Part shown: piece by piece, positions 1 through 5,856 of the stretch
Numbering within the stretch: position 1 is the first letter of the stretch
Layout of the letters: the number at the start of each line of letters is the position of its first letter
DNA from: Gemmatimonadota bacterium
GTDB lineage: Bacteria; Gemmatimonadota; Gemmatimonadetes; Palauibacterales; Palauibacteraceae
DNA: 6,213 nt
Reading direction: 5' to 3'
Assembly: GCA_016649455.1 (NCBI GenBank)
Contig: JAENXO010000161.1
Location: 1 to 6,213 of the forward strand
Program-made: the position numbers and the translations under genes
The notes under the pieces: model-generated
What the model saw: only the letters and a program-made list of their open reading frames with translations
What the model was told of the DNA's origin: nothing
Database searches by the model: none

Positions 1-162
1 CCGCTCGCCGTCCACCTCGACCACGCTCACCATCGGATCGACCTTCGTCCCCTGCTCGCCGACCACTTCCCCATCGACCCGGACCCTGCCCTCGGCGATC
101 AGCCGCTCGGATGCCCGCCGTGACGCCACGCCGGCCCTCGAAAGAAATTTGTGAAGGCGCAT
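1..162 (-). CDS. rluB: RluB-type 23S rRNA pseudouridine synthase, N-terminal S4 domain (partial)
   Basis: Only the first 54 codons are in the window; the gene continues past the left edge. The protein starts MRLHKFLSRAGVASRR and continues through LIAEGRVRVDGEVV and GTKVDP. This is the S4 RNA-binding domain that opens the RsuA/RluB/RluF family of pseudouridine synthases, which convert a specific uridine of 23S (RluB) or 16S (RsuA) rRNA to pseudouridine during ribosome assembly. The catalytic domain with its Asp lies outside the window. The ATG at 162 fits the family's usual N terminus. It begins 16 bases after the scpB stop, with only a weak GGA upstream, so translation may depend on scpB. The scpA-scpB-rluB order is common in bacteria and favours RluB over RsuA or RluF. 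Family assignment is firm; the exact rRNA target is inferred. Confidence 0.87.
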   Translation of the reverse strand, partial: MRLHKFLSRAGVASRRASERLIAEGRVRVDGEVVGEQGTKVDPMVSVVEVDGER

Positions 163-178
163 CCGTCATTCCAACCGG

Positions 179-928
179 TCAGGGCAGTGATTCGGTCGCC
201 GGCACACCGACGGCCGGGGGCTCCCGGGCATCCGACGAGGCCGCGTCCAGATCGTCCGCGAAGTCGAATTCTGCCATCGGCTCCGGCTCGACCTCCGGCT
301 CGACCTCCGGCTCCGCCTCCACGACCGGGGCGGAATCCATCTCCGCCTCAGACGCCGACTCGCTCTCCGGCCCGTTCACCTGTATGGCAGCCGGCTGTTC
401 TTCCGTCGATCCGAGCTCGACCGGGAATTCCTCGCTGGAGGGAAGATCGGAGAGCCCCTTCAGCCCGAAGTGTTCGAGAAACCTGTCCGTCGTGCCGTAA
501 AGCAGCGGCCGGCCCAGTCCTTCCCCGCGACCCACGACAGTGATCAGCTCCCAGTCCAGCAACGTCCGCAAAACCGAGCTGGCGCTGACGCCCCGAACTT
601 CCTCGATCTCGATCCGACCGATCGGCTGGCGATAGGCGATGATCGCCAGCGACTCCAGCGCTGCGGCGGAAAGGTGCGGCGGACGCGGGACCGAGTCGAA
701 TCGCTCCAGGTACGGCGCGAATTCCGGACGGGTCAGAACCTGGTATCCATCTCCCAGCTGATAGATCTGGAACGCGGCCTCATTCGTCTCGTAGCGTTCC
801 CTCAATAGCTGGATCGCCTGTTCCACGTCGGCGTCCGACAGCCCCTCATCCGCCCGCGCGAGTTCGGCCAGCGTGAGCGGCGTCTGACTCGCGAACAGGG
901 TCGCTTCCACGATCTGCTCCGGCTTCAC
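179..928 (-). CDS. scpB: Segregation and condensation protein ScpB with a long acidic C-terminal tail
   Basis: ScpB dimers bind the kleisin ScpA and complete the SMC-ScpAB condensin, which compacts and segregates the chromosome. Two winged-helix domains are visible. The first spans about residues 3-80. The second spans about 85-165 and carries the family hallmarks LESLAIIAYRQPI (91-103), RGV (112-114), VVGRGEGLGRPLLYGTT (131-147) and FGLKGLSDLP (154-163). After residue 168 comes an acidic tail of about 80 residues, rich in Glu, Pro and Ala, including EPEVEPEVEPEP (206-217) encoded by a 12-bp tandem repeat. The total of 249 residues is longer than the roughly 180-200 usual for the family. The start is GTG at 928, overlapping the scpA TGA as GTGA, with a strong AGAGGAGA Shine-Dalgarno at 933-940, so the two genes are probably translationally coupled. 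The function of the tail is unknown. Confidence 0.95.
   Translation of the reverse strand: MKPEQIVEATLFASQTPLTLAELARADEGLSDADVEQAIQLLRERYETNEAAFQIYQLGDGYQVLTRPEFAPYLERFDSVPRPPHLSAAALESLAIIAYRQPIGRIEIEEVRGVSASSVLRTLLDWELITVVGRGEGLGRPLLYGTTDRFLEHFGLKGLSDLPSSEEFPVELGSTEEQPAAIQVNGPESESASEAEMDSAPVVEAEPEVEPEVEPEPMAEFDFADDLDAASSDAREPPAVGVPATESLP
281..316. repeat. 12-bp tandem repeat in the scpB tail
   Basis: The unit ctccggctcgac on the plus strand occurs at 281-292 and 293-304. A degenerate third copy, ctccggctccgc, lies at 305-316. The unit length keeps the scpB frame and encodes the Glu-Pro/Glu-Val run of the acidic tail. Such repeats can change copy number by slippage without a frameshift. This is read directly from the sequence; whether the copy number actually varies is unknown. 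Confidence 0.85.
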
Positions 929-1719
929 GAAGTCTCCTCTGCGTCCGACTCCTCACCGTCCTGGCCGACCGACAGCAACCAGATCGGTGAGAACGGCTTC
1001 GTCTGTTCGATGCGGACGATCTGCTGCCGGGCCATCTCCAGGGCCGCGAGCAGAGCGGCTACGGCGTGAGCGCGCGTGCCCCAGGGCTTGAACAGCCGGT
1101 CCAGCGCAACTCGTTTCGCGCGCCCGATCAACCGTCGAAGCAGTGAGATTTTTTCCGCAACCGTCACGGTGGACGAAGGTGCCCGCACGCTGATCGGAGG
1201 CGGAGGCTCGGGAATGCGTGCAGCTGCGTGCAGCAACTCCTCCAGCGTCAACTGGAGCACGGACCTGGACGTGGCGGGGGGCCGCCTCGTTTCGACGTAT
1301 CCCTTGCCCATGTGCCTGCCCCGCTGGGCCTCGGCGGTCTGCAAGACGTGCACGACGTCCTGGAAATGTTCGTATTCGAGCAGGCGACGCACGAGTTCGG
1401 CCCGCGGGTCTTCTTCCCATTCGAGCTTGTCGGGTCTCGGGAGCAGCAGTTGCGCCTTGATCCGGATCAGGGTGGCCGACATCTCGAGGAATTCACCGGC
1501 TCTTTCGAGCGGCATCTCGTCCAGCCCCTGCGCGATCGCCTCACGGAACTGGCCCGTGATATGAGCGATCGGGATATCGAACACGTCGATGTCCTGCGAC
1601 CGGATCAGGTGCAGAAGCAGATCCAGCGGTCCCTGGAACCTCTCGAGCTCGACGACGAACGACTCGCCACCGATCCCGACCGGTGATCCAGGTGCCCTGA
1701 TCGTCGACGTCGAATTCAC
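925..1719 (-). CDS. scpA: Segregation and condensation protein ScpA (kleisin)
   Basis: ScpA is the kleisin that bridges the SMC heads and binds ScpB in the bacterial condensin. The N-terminal Smc-neck-binding region has the hallmark FQGPLDLLLHLIRSQDIDVFDIPI, interrupted by no gap, followed by AGEFLEMSATLIRIKAQLLL. The C-terminal winged helix ends with AALLAALEMARQQIVRIEQ and KPFSPIWL, the counterpart of the usual FLALLEL...EQ.EPF ending. The length of about 264 residues is normal. I chose GTG at 1719 because a GGAG lies 6 bases upstream (1726-1729); the TTG at 1722 would leave only 3 bases. The first 20 or so residues are poorly conserved, so the start is not certain. The stop overlaps the scpB GTG. 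The gene is first in its cluster and diverges from rpsT; I found no convincing minus-strand promoter, and any must overlap the rpsT promoter, leader or gene. Confidence 0.95.
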   Translation of the reverse strand: MNSTSTIRAPGSPVGIGGESFVVELERFQGPLDLLLHLIRSQDIDVFDIPIAHITGQFREAIAQGLDEMPLERAGEFLEMSATLIRIKAQLLLPRPDKLEWEEDPRAELVRRLLEYEHFQDVVHVLQTAEAQRGRHMGKGYVETRRPPATSRSVLQLTLEELLHAAARIPEPPPPISVRAPSSTVTVAEKISLLRRLIGRAKRVALDRLFKPWGTRAHAVAALLAALEMARQQIVRIEQTKPFSPIWLLSVGQDGEESDAEETS

Positions 1720-1733
1720 CAACCGCTCCGAGC

Positions 1734-1762
1734 TTGATTCCGGTCGGAAGTCGGGCTAAACT
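1734..1762 (+). promoter_or_regulatory. Predicted sigma-70-type promoter of rpsT
   Basis: TTGATT at 1734-1739 (4 of 6 to TTGACA) and TAAACT at 1757-1762 (4 of 6 to TATAAT) are separated by exactly 17 bases. They sit just upstream of rpsT and face it. Transcription would begin near 1769, giving a leader of about 37 nt. The -35 box is only 15 bases from the scpA start codon on the other strand. Predicted by eye only. Confidence 0.6.
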
Positions 1763-1805
1763 TCATGATTCCAGTGCCGAACCAGAACAACGAAGGATAG
1801 AGAAC

Positions 1806-2063
1806 GTGCCGAACATCAAGAGTGCCAAGAAACGACTCCGTCAGTCGCAGGTTCGCCGCGACCGGAACCGGGCGGTTCGCTCGGAGTTGAGGACGCGGAC
1901 TAAGGCCCTGCTCGCCACCGAAGACGCAACCGAAGCGGCCGAGCAGTATCGCGTCGTGGTGTCGCTTCTCGACCGGGCTGCCCGCAAGGGCGTGATCCCG
2001 TCGAACGCCGCGGATCGCGGCAAGTCCCGCCTGGCACGCTACGTGAGTCGCCTCGACAACTGA
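1806..2063 (+). CDS. rpsT: 30S ribosomal protein S20
   Basis: S20 is a small basic protein that binds 16S rRNA early in 30S subunit assembly. The 85-residue product begins with the family signature PNIKSAKKRLRQSQ, has the basic helix VRRDRNRAVRSELRTRTKALL (about 16-36) split by no insert, and ends with the family's KG-I...KSRLAR pattern (about 61-78). Length is normal. The start is GTG at 1806, which places Pro-Asn-Ile right after the initiator as in other S20 proteins. GAAGGA at 1792-1797 is a good Shine-Dalgarno 8 bases upstream. A more upstream in-frame TTG at 1734 would add a non-conserved extension and falls inside the promoter. The usual HKN motif before the last helix reads PSN here. 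E. coli rpsT also uses a non-ATG start, linked to autoregulation; similar control here is inference. Confidence 0.96.
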   Translation: MPNIKSAKKRLRQSQVRRDRNRAVRSELRTRTKALLATEDATEAAEQYRVVVSLLDRAARKGVIPSNAADRGKSRLARYVSRLDN

Positions 2064-2067
2064 CCTT

Positions 2068-2088
2068 CCGGCCGCTGCCCGCGGCTGG
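2068..2088 (+). terminator. GC hairpin after rpsT, possible weak terminator
   Basis: CCGGCCGC (2068-2075) can pair with GCGGCTGG (2081-2088) as an 8-bp stem with one G-U pair and a 5-base loop TGCCC. It starts 4 bases after the rpsT stop. Only TT follows, so it lacks the T-tract of a classic intrinsic terminator. Termination here could instead be Rho-dependent or inefficient. Confidence 0.35.
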
Positions 2089-2118
2089 TTCACGCCACAA
2101 CCCGCGACTCGTCCCACC

Positions 2119-2133
2119 GCGCCGGAACGGCGC
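2119..2133. other. Short perfect inverted repeat in the convergent spacer
   Basis: GCGCCG and CGGCGC flank a GAA loop, forming a 6-bp hairpin readable on either strand between the convergent ends of rpsT and the minus-strand operon. No T-tract follows on either strand. It may pause or protect transcripts from either side, but in GC-rich DNA such a short repeat can occur by chance. Confidence 0.3.
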
Positions 2134-2158
2134 ACGGGGCGGGCGCGGGGCCGTCGTT

Positions 2159-3028
2159 TCAGCCGGCGCCTCCCCTGTCGGACTCGTCACCCTCCGGAGG
2201 CCTCTCGCTTTCTTCTTCCAGCATCCTCGATACGGCGTCGAAGCTGTCCGGATCGTCCAGGCTGAGGGATTCCAGGAACTCGAGCTCATCCAGGAACTCA
2301 TCCCCATCCGCGGAACTGGTCTTCTCGTCGATCGGCTCTTCCGGCTCGTTCACCTCCTCGACCACCTGCTCGACGAATTCCTCCACCTGTTCTGCCTCTA
2401 CGGACTCCTCGACGACGGCAGCCAGTTCACCCAGGACATCTTCGGCTGCTTCCAGGGCATCTGTATCCGTCGACCGTCCCTCATCGAGCAGGTCTTCGAC
2501 CACCGTCTCGTGCAGACCGGCAGCACCGGACTCGGTCCACGCTCCGGGCTCCACCCGTCGTGTGGCGGCCGCCTCGGATGGCGCCGTCACCTGCAGAAGC
2601 ACAGCCCCGAGCAAAGCCACGGCCTCACGTTCGACGTCCAGGGCGCTCGCGACCTCCCTGAGCTCGCGCTCGTGGGCTTCCTTCCGACTCTCCCACTCGC
2701 CGTCATCGAATTCGCCGACCTGGTGCCGAAGCTCGGCCTCCTCCAGCTCCGCCGCGCAGACGTCGTGGCGCTCCTCGAACGCTGACAGCTGCCCCTTTCG
2801 CTGAGACAACGAGGTCTCGATCTCCTCCTTGTGGCCGTGCAGCTCGTCTTCGACCCCCGTGAGCCGGTGCCGATAATCAACGCGGACTCGCTTGGCGACG
2901 GCCGGCCGATACTTGCCGCCGAGATCGTCGAGCTTCGCGAGCCATTCCATGTATTGAGCCCGCCGCTCCAGAAGCGTACGGATCGCATCGGGTATCACGA
3001 GATCCTGTCCTCCCTGCTCGGCGGTCAT
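2159..3028 (-). CDS. Unrecognised coiled-coil protein with acidic C-terminal region, last gene of the pyr operon
   Basis: I do not recognise this 289-residue protein by function. Residues about 15-145 are rich in charged heptad-like stretches (for example LLERRAQYMEWLAKLDDL, HKEEIETSLSQRKGQL, AELEEAELRHQVGEFDDGEW), suggesting a long helical coiled coil. Residues about 138-148 form a short hydrophobic patch (ALLGAVLLQV), too short and isolated for a confident membrane segment. From about 175 to the end the chain is strongly acidic and low in complexity. There is no signal peptide, and the single Cys (91) rules out a zinc ribbon. The ATG at 3028 overlaps the pyrC stop as ATGA, with a strong GAGGGGGA Shine-Dalgarno at 3032-3039. 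That makes it a real, coupled gene and the fourth member of the operon. It could be a structural or scaffold protein simply sharing the promoter; a role in pyrimidine synthesis is unproven. Confidence 0.85.
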   Translation of the reverse strand: MTAEQGGQDLVIPDAIRTLLERRAQYMEWLAKLDDLGGKYRPAVAKRVRVDYRHRLTGVEDELHGHKEEIETSLSQRKGQLSAFEERHDVCAAELEEAELRHQVGEFDDGEWESRKEAHERELREVASALDVEREAVALLGAVLLQVTAPSEAAATRRVEPGAWTESGAAGLHETVVEDLLDEGRSTDTDALEAAEDVLGELAAVVEESVEAEQVEEFVEQVVEEVNEPEEPIDEKTSSADGDEFLDELEFLESLSLDDPDSFDAVSRMLEEESERPPEGDESDRGGAG

Positions 3029-4320
3029 GCGTCCCCCTCAGCCTCGAAGCGAGTTTCACCACTCACGATCGTTCTCATTATCCTGCCCGGAAGCACCCAG
3101 CCCGCAAGCGGCGTGTTCCGACTCCGCGAGTAGAAGCGTGCCGGATCCACCGTCCACGACTCGTCGGGCGCGTACAGCACGATGTCCGCCGGCGCGCCCT
3201 GTCGCAACGTGCCCGTGTCGAGTCCCATGATTCGCGCCGGGGCACAGGACATCCGATCGATCAAGCCGGAAAGTGTCATGTGCCCGGGTTCGACGAGCGC
3301 CTTCATGCACAGCGAGAACGCCGTTTCGAGCCCGTTGATTCCGAACGGGGCGTCGTCGAATTCCCGCTCTTTCTCATCGTAGTGATGGGGGGCGTGGTCG
3401 GTGGCGATCACGTCGATCACCCCTTCCACGAGCGCCTGGCGCACGGCCTCCACGTCCTCTTCAACTCGCAGTGGAGGATTCACCTTCGCCTGCGTGTTGT
3501 ACCCGCGCACGAGCTCCTCCGTGAGAAGCAGGTGGTGCGGCGTCACTTCAGCCGTGACACGAAGCCCGCGCTCCTTCGCCCACAGCAGCTGATCCACAGA
3601 CTGGCGGGCGGACACGTGGCATACGTGAAGGTGCCCTCCCGTGAGCTCGCTCAGCAGCACATCCCGCGCGACCATTCCGGCCTCGGCCGCGTTCGGAATG
3701 CCACGCAGTCCCAGGGCCGTCGCCACGGGGCCCTCGTTCATCACACCGCCGGGCGTGAGGCCCGGATCCTCGGCATGCTGAAGTACCGGAATGTCGAACG
3801 TCTGCGTGTATTCCAGCAGCCTTCGCATCAGGCCCGAATTGTGGACCGGATGACCATCGTCGGAAACGGCCACCGCGCCGGCTGCGACGAGTTCCCCGAT
3901 CTCGGTCATCTGCTCGCCCTTCTGGCCGATCGATGCCGCCCCGATCGGCATGACCCTCGAGGCGCGCACTGCCCGTCCCGCTGCCCTGACATACCCCACG
4001 GCTGCGGGAGAATCGATCGGCGGATCGGTGTTCGGCATCGCCCAGATCGTGGTGAAGCCGCCAGCTACGGCCGCCCGCGAACCGGAGGCGATCGTCTCCT
4101 TGTGCTCCCCACCCGGCTCCCGCAGATGCACGTGGACATCGATCAGTCCTGGTGACACCGTGAGTCCGGTGGCGTCTATCGACTCCGCGCCGTCCGGGGC
4201 CTCGACCCCCAGACCGACCGCCTCAATTCGACCGTCGACAATGAGAACTGCCGCGGGAGAGTCGAGTCCCTGCGAGGGATCGACCACCCTGCCGCCGTAA
4301 ATGTGCAGGGGCCGGCTCAT
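3025..4320 (-). CDS. pyrC: Dihydroorotase, class I
   Basis: PyrC is the cytoplasmic zinc enzyme that cyclises N-carbamoyl-L-aspartate to L-dihydroorotate, step 3 of UMP synthesis. The 431-residue product has the class I amidohydrolase layout. DVHVHLREPG (61-70) supplies metal ligands His63 and His65 and substrate-binding Arg67. MPNTDP follows at 95-100. SDDG (153-156) carries the Asp that replaces the carboxylated Lys of other classes. QHAED (181-185), CHVS (234-237) and ATDHAPH (306-312) supply His182, His235 and catalytic Asp308. All key residues are present, so this is an active enzyme and not the inactive PyrC-prime partner of some aspartate transcarbamoylases. The ATG at 4320 overlaps the pyrB stop as ATGA and has an AGGGGG Shine-Dalgarno at 4325-4330. 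The stop overlaps the next gene in the same way. Confidence 0.97.
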   Translation of the reverse strand: MSRPLHIYGGRVVDPSQGLDSPAAVLIVDGRIEAVGLGVEAPDGAESIDATGLTVSPGLIDVHVHLREPGGEHKETIASGSRAAVAGGFTTIWAMPNTDPPIDSPAAVGYVRAAGRAVRASRVMPIGAASIGQKGEQMTEIGELVAAGAVAVSDDGHPVHNSGLMRRLLEYTQTFDIPVLQHAEDPGLTPGGVMNEGPVATALGLRGIPNAAEAGMVARDVLLSELTGGHLHVCHVSARQSVDQLLWAKERGLRVTAEVTPHHLLLTEELVRGYNTQAKVNPPLRVEEDVEAVRQALVEGVIDVIATDHAPHHYDEKEREFDDAPFGINGLETAFSLCMKALVEPGHMTLSGLIDRMSCAPARIMGLDTGTLRQGAPADIVLYAPDESWTVDPARFYSRSRNTPLAGWVLPGRIMRTIVSGETRFEAEGDA

Positions 4321-5291
4321 GCTTCCCCCTTCTTGGCTTCTTCGGCCCGCTCAGGCGCTCCGCCGGCGAGCAGATACAGGACTGCCATGCGAACGGCGAC
4401 GCCGTTCGTCACCTGTGGCAGGATCACCGACTGAGGCCCGTCCGCGACGGCCGAATCGATTTCGACCCCGCGGTTCATCGGGCCGGGGTGGAGGACCACG
4501 GTGTCAACGGGAGCCCTTTCGAGCCGCGCCTGGCTTACCCCGAACACCCGGTTGTACTCGCGCAGCGACGGAATGAAGCCAGCGTTCATGCGCTCGAGCT
4601 GAAGGCGCAGCACGTTGAGCGCGTCGGCCCACTGGATGGCATCTTCGACGTGCGCGAACACCTGGACTCCCAGGCTTTCAATCGCCGTCGGGATCAGGCT
4701 CTTCGGCCCACACACCGCCACCTCGGCACCCAGCTTCTGCAGACCGAAAATGTTGGAGCGCGCGACGCGCGAATGAATGACGTCTCCCACGATGCAGACC
4801 TTCAGGCCTTCGATCCGTCCGAACGAATCCCGGATCGTGAGCAGGTCGAGCAGGCCTTGCGTCGGATGTTCGTGCTGGCCGTCGCCGGCATTGATCACGT
4901 TCGACGGAATCCTGTCAGCCAGGAACTGAGCGGCACCCGACGATCCGTGCCGGATCACCACCATGTCGATCCGCATGGCCTCGAGGTTCCGCGCCGTGTC
5001 GACGAGCGTCTCACCCTTCACGACAGAGGAACCGCTCGCCGCCACATTCACCGTGTCGGCGCCGAGACGTTTCTCCGCGAACTCGAATGAGATCCGGGTT
5101 CGCGTGGACGGTTCGAAGAACAGGTTGACGATCGTCTTTCCGCGCAGCACGGGCACTTTCTTGATCGCCCGCTCGCTGATCTCCTTGAACGGCTCAGCCG
5201 TGTCGAGAATGGCGCGAATCGTCTCGCCCGACAGGGTCTCGAGACCGATCAGGTCCTTGCCCAGCCCGGAGTCCGGCCGTTTGTCGTTCAT
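4317..5291 (-). CDS. pyrB: Aspartate carbamoyltransferase catalytic subunit
   Basis: PyrB joins carbamoyl phosphate and L-aspartate to give N-carbamoyl-aspartate, the committed step of pyrimidine synthesis. The 324-residue product has the carbamoyl-phosphate loop FFEPSTRTR (58-66), the KGETL loop with Lys92, IRH (113-115), HPTQG (142-146), HSRVARSN (173-180), LRL around Arg229 for aspartate binding, and HPGPMNRGVEI (268-278). This is the full set for an active catalytic chain, which normally works as a trimer. No pyrI regulatory subunit is present nearby, so allosteric control by nucleotides is not expected from this locus. I chose ATG at 5291 because it overlaps the pyrR stop (ATGA) and gives normal length; the open frame extends 52 codons further into pyrR but that stretch is not conserved. 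No clear Shine-Dalgarno precedes it, so it probably relies on translational coupling to pyrR. Confidence 0.97.
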   Translation of the reverse strand: MNDKRPDSGLGKDLIGLETLSGETIRAILDTAEPFKEISERAIKKVPVLRGKTIVNLFFEPSTRTRISFEFAEKRLGADTVNVAASGSSVVKGETLVDTARNLEAMRIDMVVIRHGSSGAAQFLADRIPSNVINAGDGQHEHPTQGLLDLLTIRDSFGRIEGLKVCIVGDVIHSRVARSNIFGLQKLGAEVAVCGPKSLIPTAIESLGVQVFAHVEDAIQWADALNVLRLQLERMNAGFIPSLREYNRVFGVSQARLERAPVDTVVLHPGPMNRGVEIDSAVADGPQSVILPQVTNGVAVRMAVLYLLAGGAPERAEEAKKGEA

Positions 5292-5839
5292 TGCGCACCC
5301 GCTGCGGAGACGAGCGTGACGGATGACTCGTCGTCGAGTTCCGGAACCCGGACTTCCACCAGGTCCCGGGCCGAGGCGTCGACGGTGAGACCTACATAGT
5401 CTGCCTGAATGGGCAGTTCTCTTCCACCCCGGTCCACGAGCACGCAAAGCTCGATCTTGCGTGGCCGGCCGAAGTCGGCCAGCTCCTGGAGCGCTGCCCG
5501 GATCGTACGCCCGGTGAACAGCACGTCGTCCACGATCACCACCCGGTCGCCGTCGATGTCACCGGGGACTTCCGTCATTCCGATGATCGGCATGGGCCCG
5601 ATCTGGTGCAGATCGTCGCGATAAAGGGTGATATCCAGGCTTCCGGTAGGAACGTTGAAGCCGCCGGTGTCCTGAAGAATCGACGCCAGCCGTCTGGCGA
5701 GCTGAACGCCCCGTCTGCGGATTCCCACCAGCAGGAGCCCCTCTCCGGCGCCACCGGCCGTGATTTCCGACGCCAGCCGATGCAGAGTTTCGTCCACACC
5801 TGCCGCGTCGAGAAGCTGCTGGGCTTTCTCCGAAGTCAT
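5288..5839 (-). CDS. pyrR: PyrR bifunctional pyr regulator / uracil phosphoribosyltransferase
   Basis: PyrR makes UMP from uracil and PRPP, and in many bacteria, when bound to UMP, it binds pyr mRNA to repress the operon. The 183-residue product has the phosphoribosyltransferase fold: LLLVGIRRRG (35-44), DITLYRDDL (69-77), the PRPP-binding loop VIVDDVLFTGRT (101-112) and the PyrR signature GRP...LVDRGGRELPI...DYVG (124-150). Length is normal. The ATG at 5839 has a strong AGGGAGG Shine-Dalgarno 9 bases upstream. It heads the pyrR-pyrB-pyrC-unknown operon behind a good promoter and a leader of about 112 nt. Against B. subtilis PyrR, recalled from memory, several reported RNA-binding positions differ (Thr18 to His20, His22 to Ser24, Arg146 to Gln145, Lys152 to Leu151), while Arg141 is kept as Arg140. 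The enzyme activity looks intact; classic RNA attenuation is in doubt. Confidence 0.95.
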   Translation of the reverse strand: MTSEKAQQLLDAAGVDETLHRLASEITAGGAGEGLLLVGIRRRGVQLARRLASILQDTGGFNVPTGSLDITLYRDDLHQIGPMPIIGMTEVPGDIDGDRVVIVDDVLFTGRTIRAALQELADFGRPRKIELCVLVDRGGRELPIQADYVGLTVDASARDLVEVRVPELDDESSVTLVSAAGAQ

Positions 5840-5848
5840 TCCGTATGT

Positions 5849-5855
5849 CCTCCCT
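5849..5855 (-). promoter_or_regulatory. Strong ribosome-binding site of pyrR
   Basis: AGGGAGG on the minus strand, 9 bases before the pyrR ATG, is the best Shine-Dalgarno of the operon. It sits inside CCAGGGAGG (5849-5857), which also matches the CCNGNGAGG core of the PyrR RNA-binding loop consensus, and it can pair with UCCC upstream. Confidence 0.75.
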
Positions 5856-5856
5856 G

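Noticed and set aside
111..543. Two plus-strand open frames of about 130 codons over the scpB tail
   Set aside because: They are Ser/Gly- or Pro/Arg-rich readings of the repeat-bearing antisense strand of scpB, with no Shine-Dalgarno or family features.
1765..1800. A 12-codon open frame (ATG to TAG) just before rpsT, a possible leader peptide
   Set aside because: Its ATG lies upstream of the predicted transcription start near 1769 and has no Shine-Dalgarno, so it is probably not translated.
1734..2063. An rpsT start at TTG 1734 giving 109 residues
   Set aside because: The added residues are not S20-like, the codon lies in the predicted -35 box, and GTG 1806 has a well-placed Shine-Dalgarno and the canonical N terminus.
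3280..4155. A 291-codon open frame on the plus strand, antisense to pyrC
   Set aside because: pyrC on the other strand is a complete, motif-rich gene. The antisense protein has no recognisable domain and shows the His/Arg-rich composition typical of shadow frames in GC-rich DNA.
4317..5447. A longer pyrB with 52 extra N-terminal residues
   Set aside because: The extension is Arg/Gly-rich, lies inside pyrR and is not part of the family. ATG at 5291, overlapping the pyrR stop, gives normal length.
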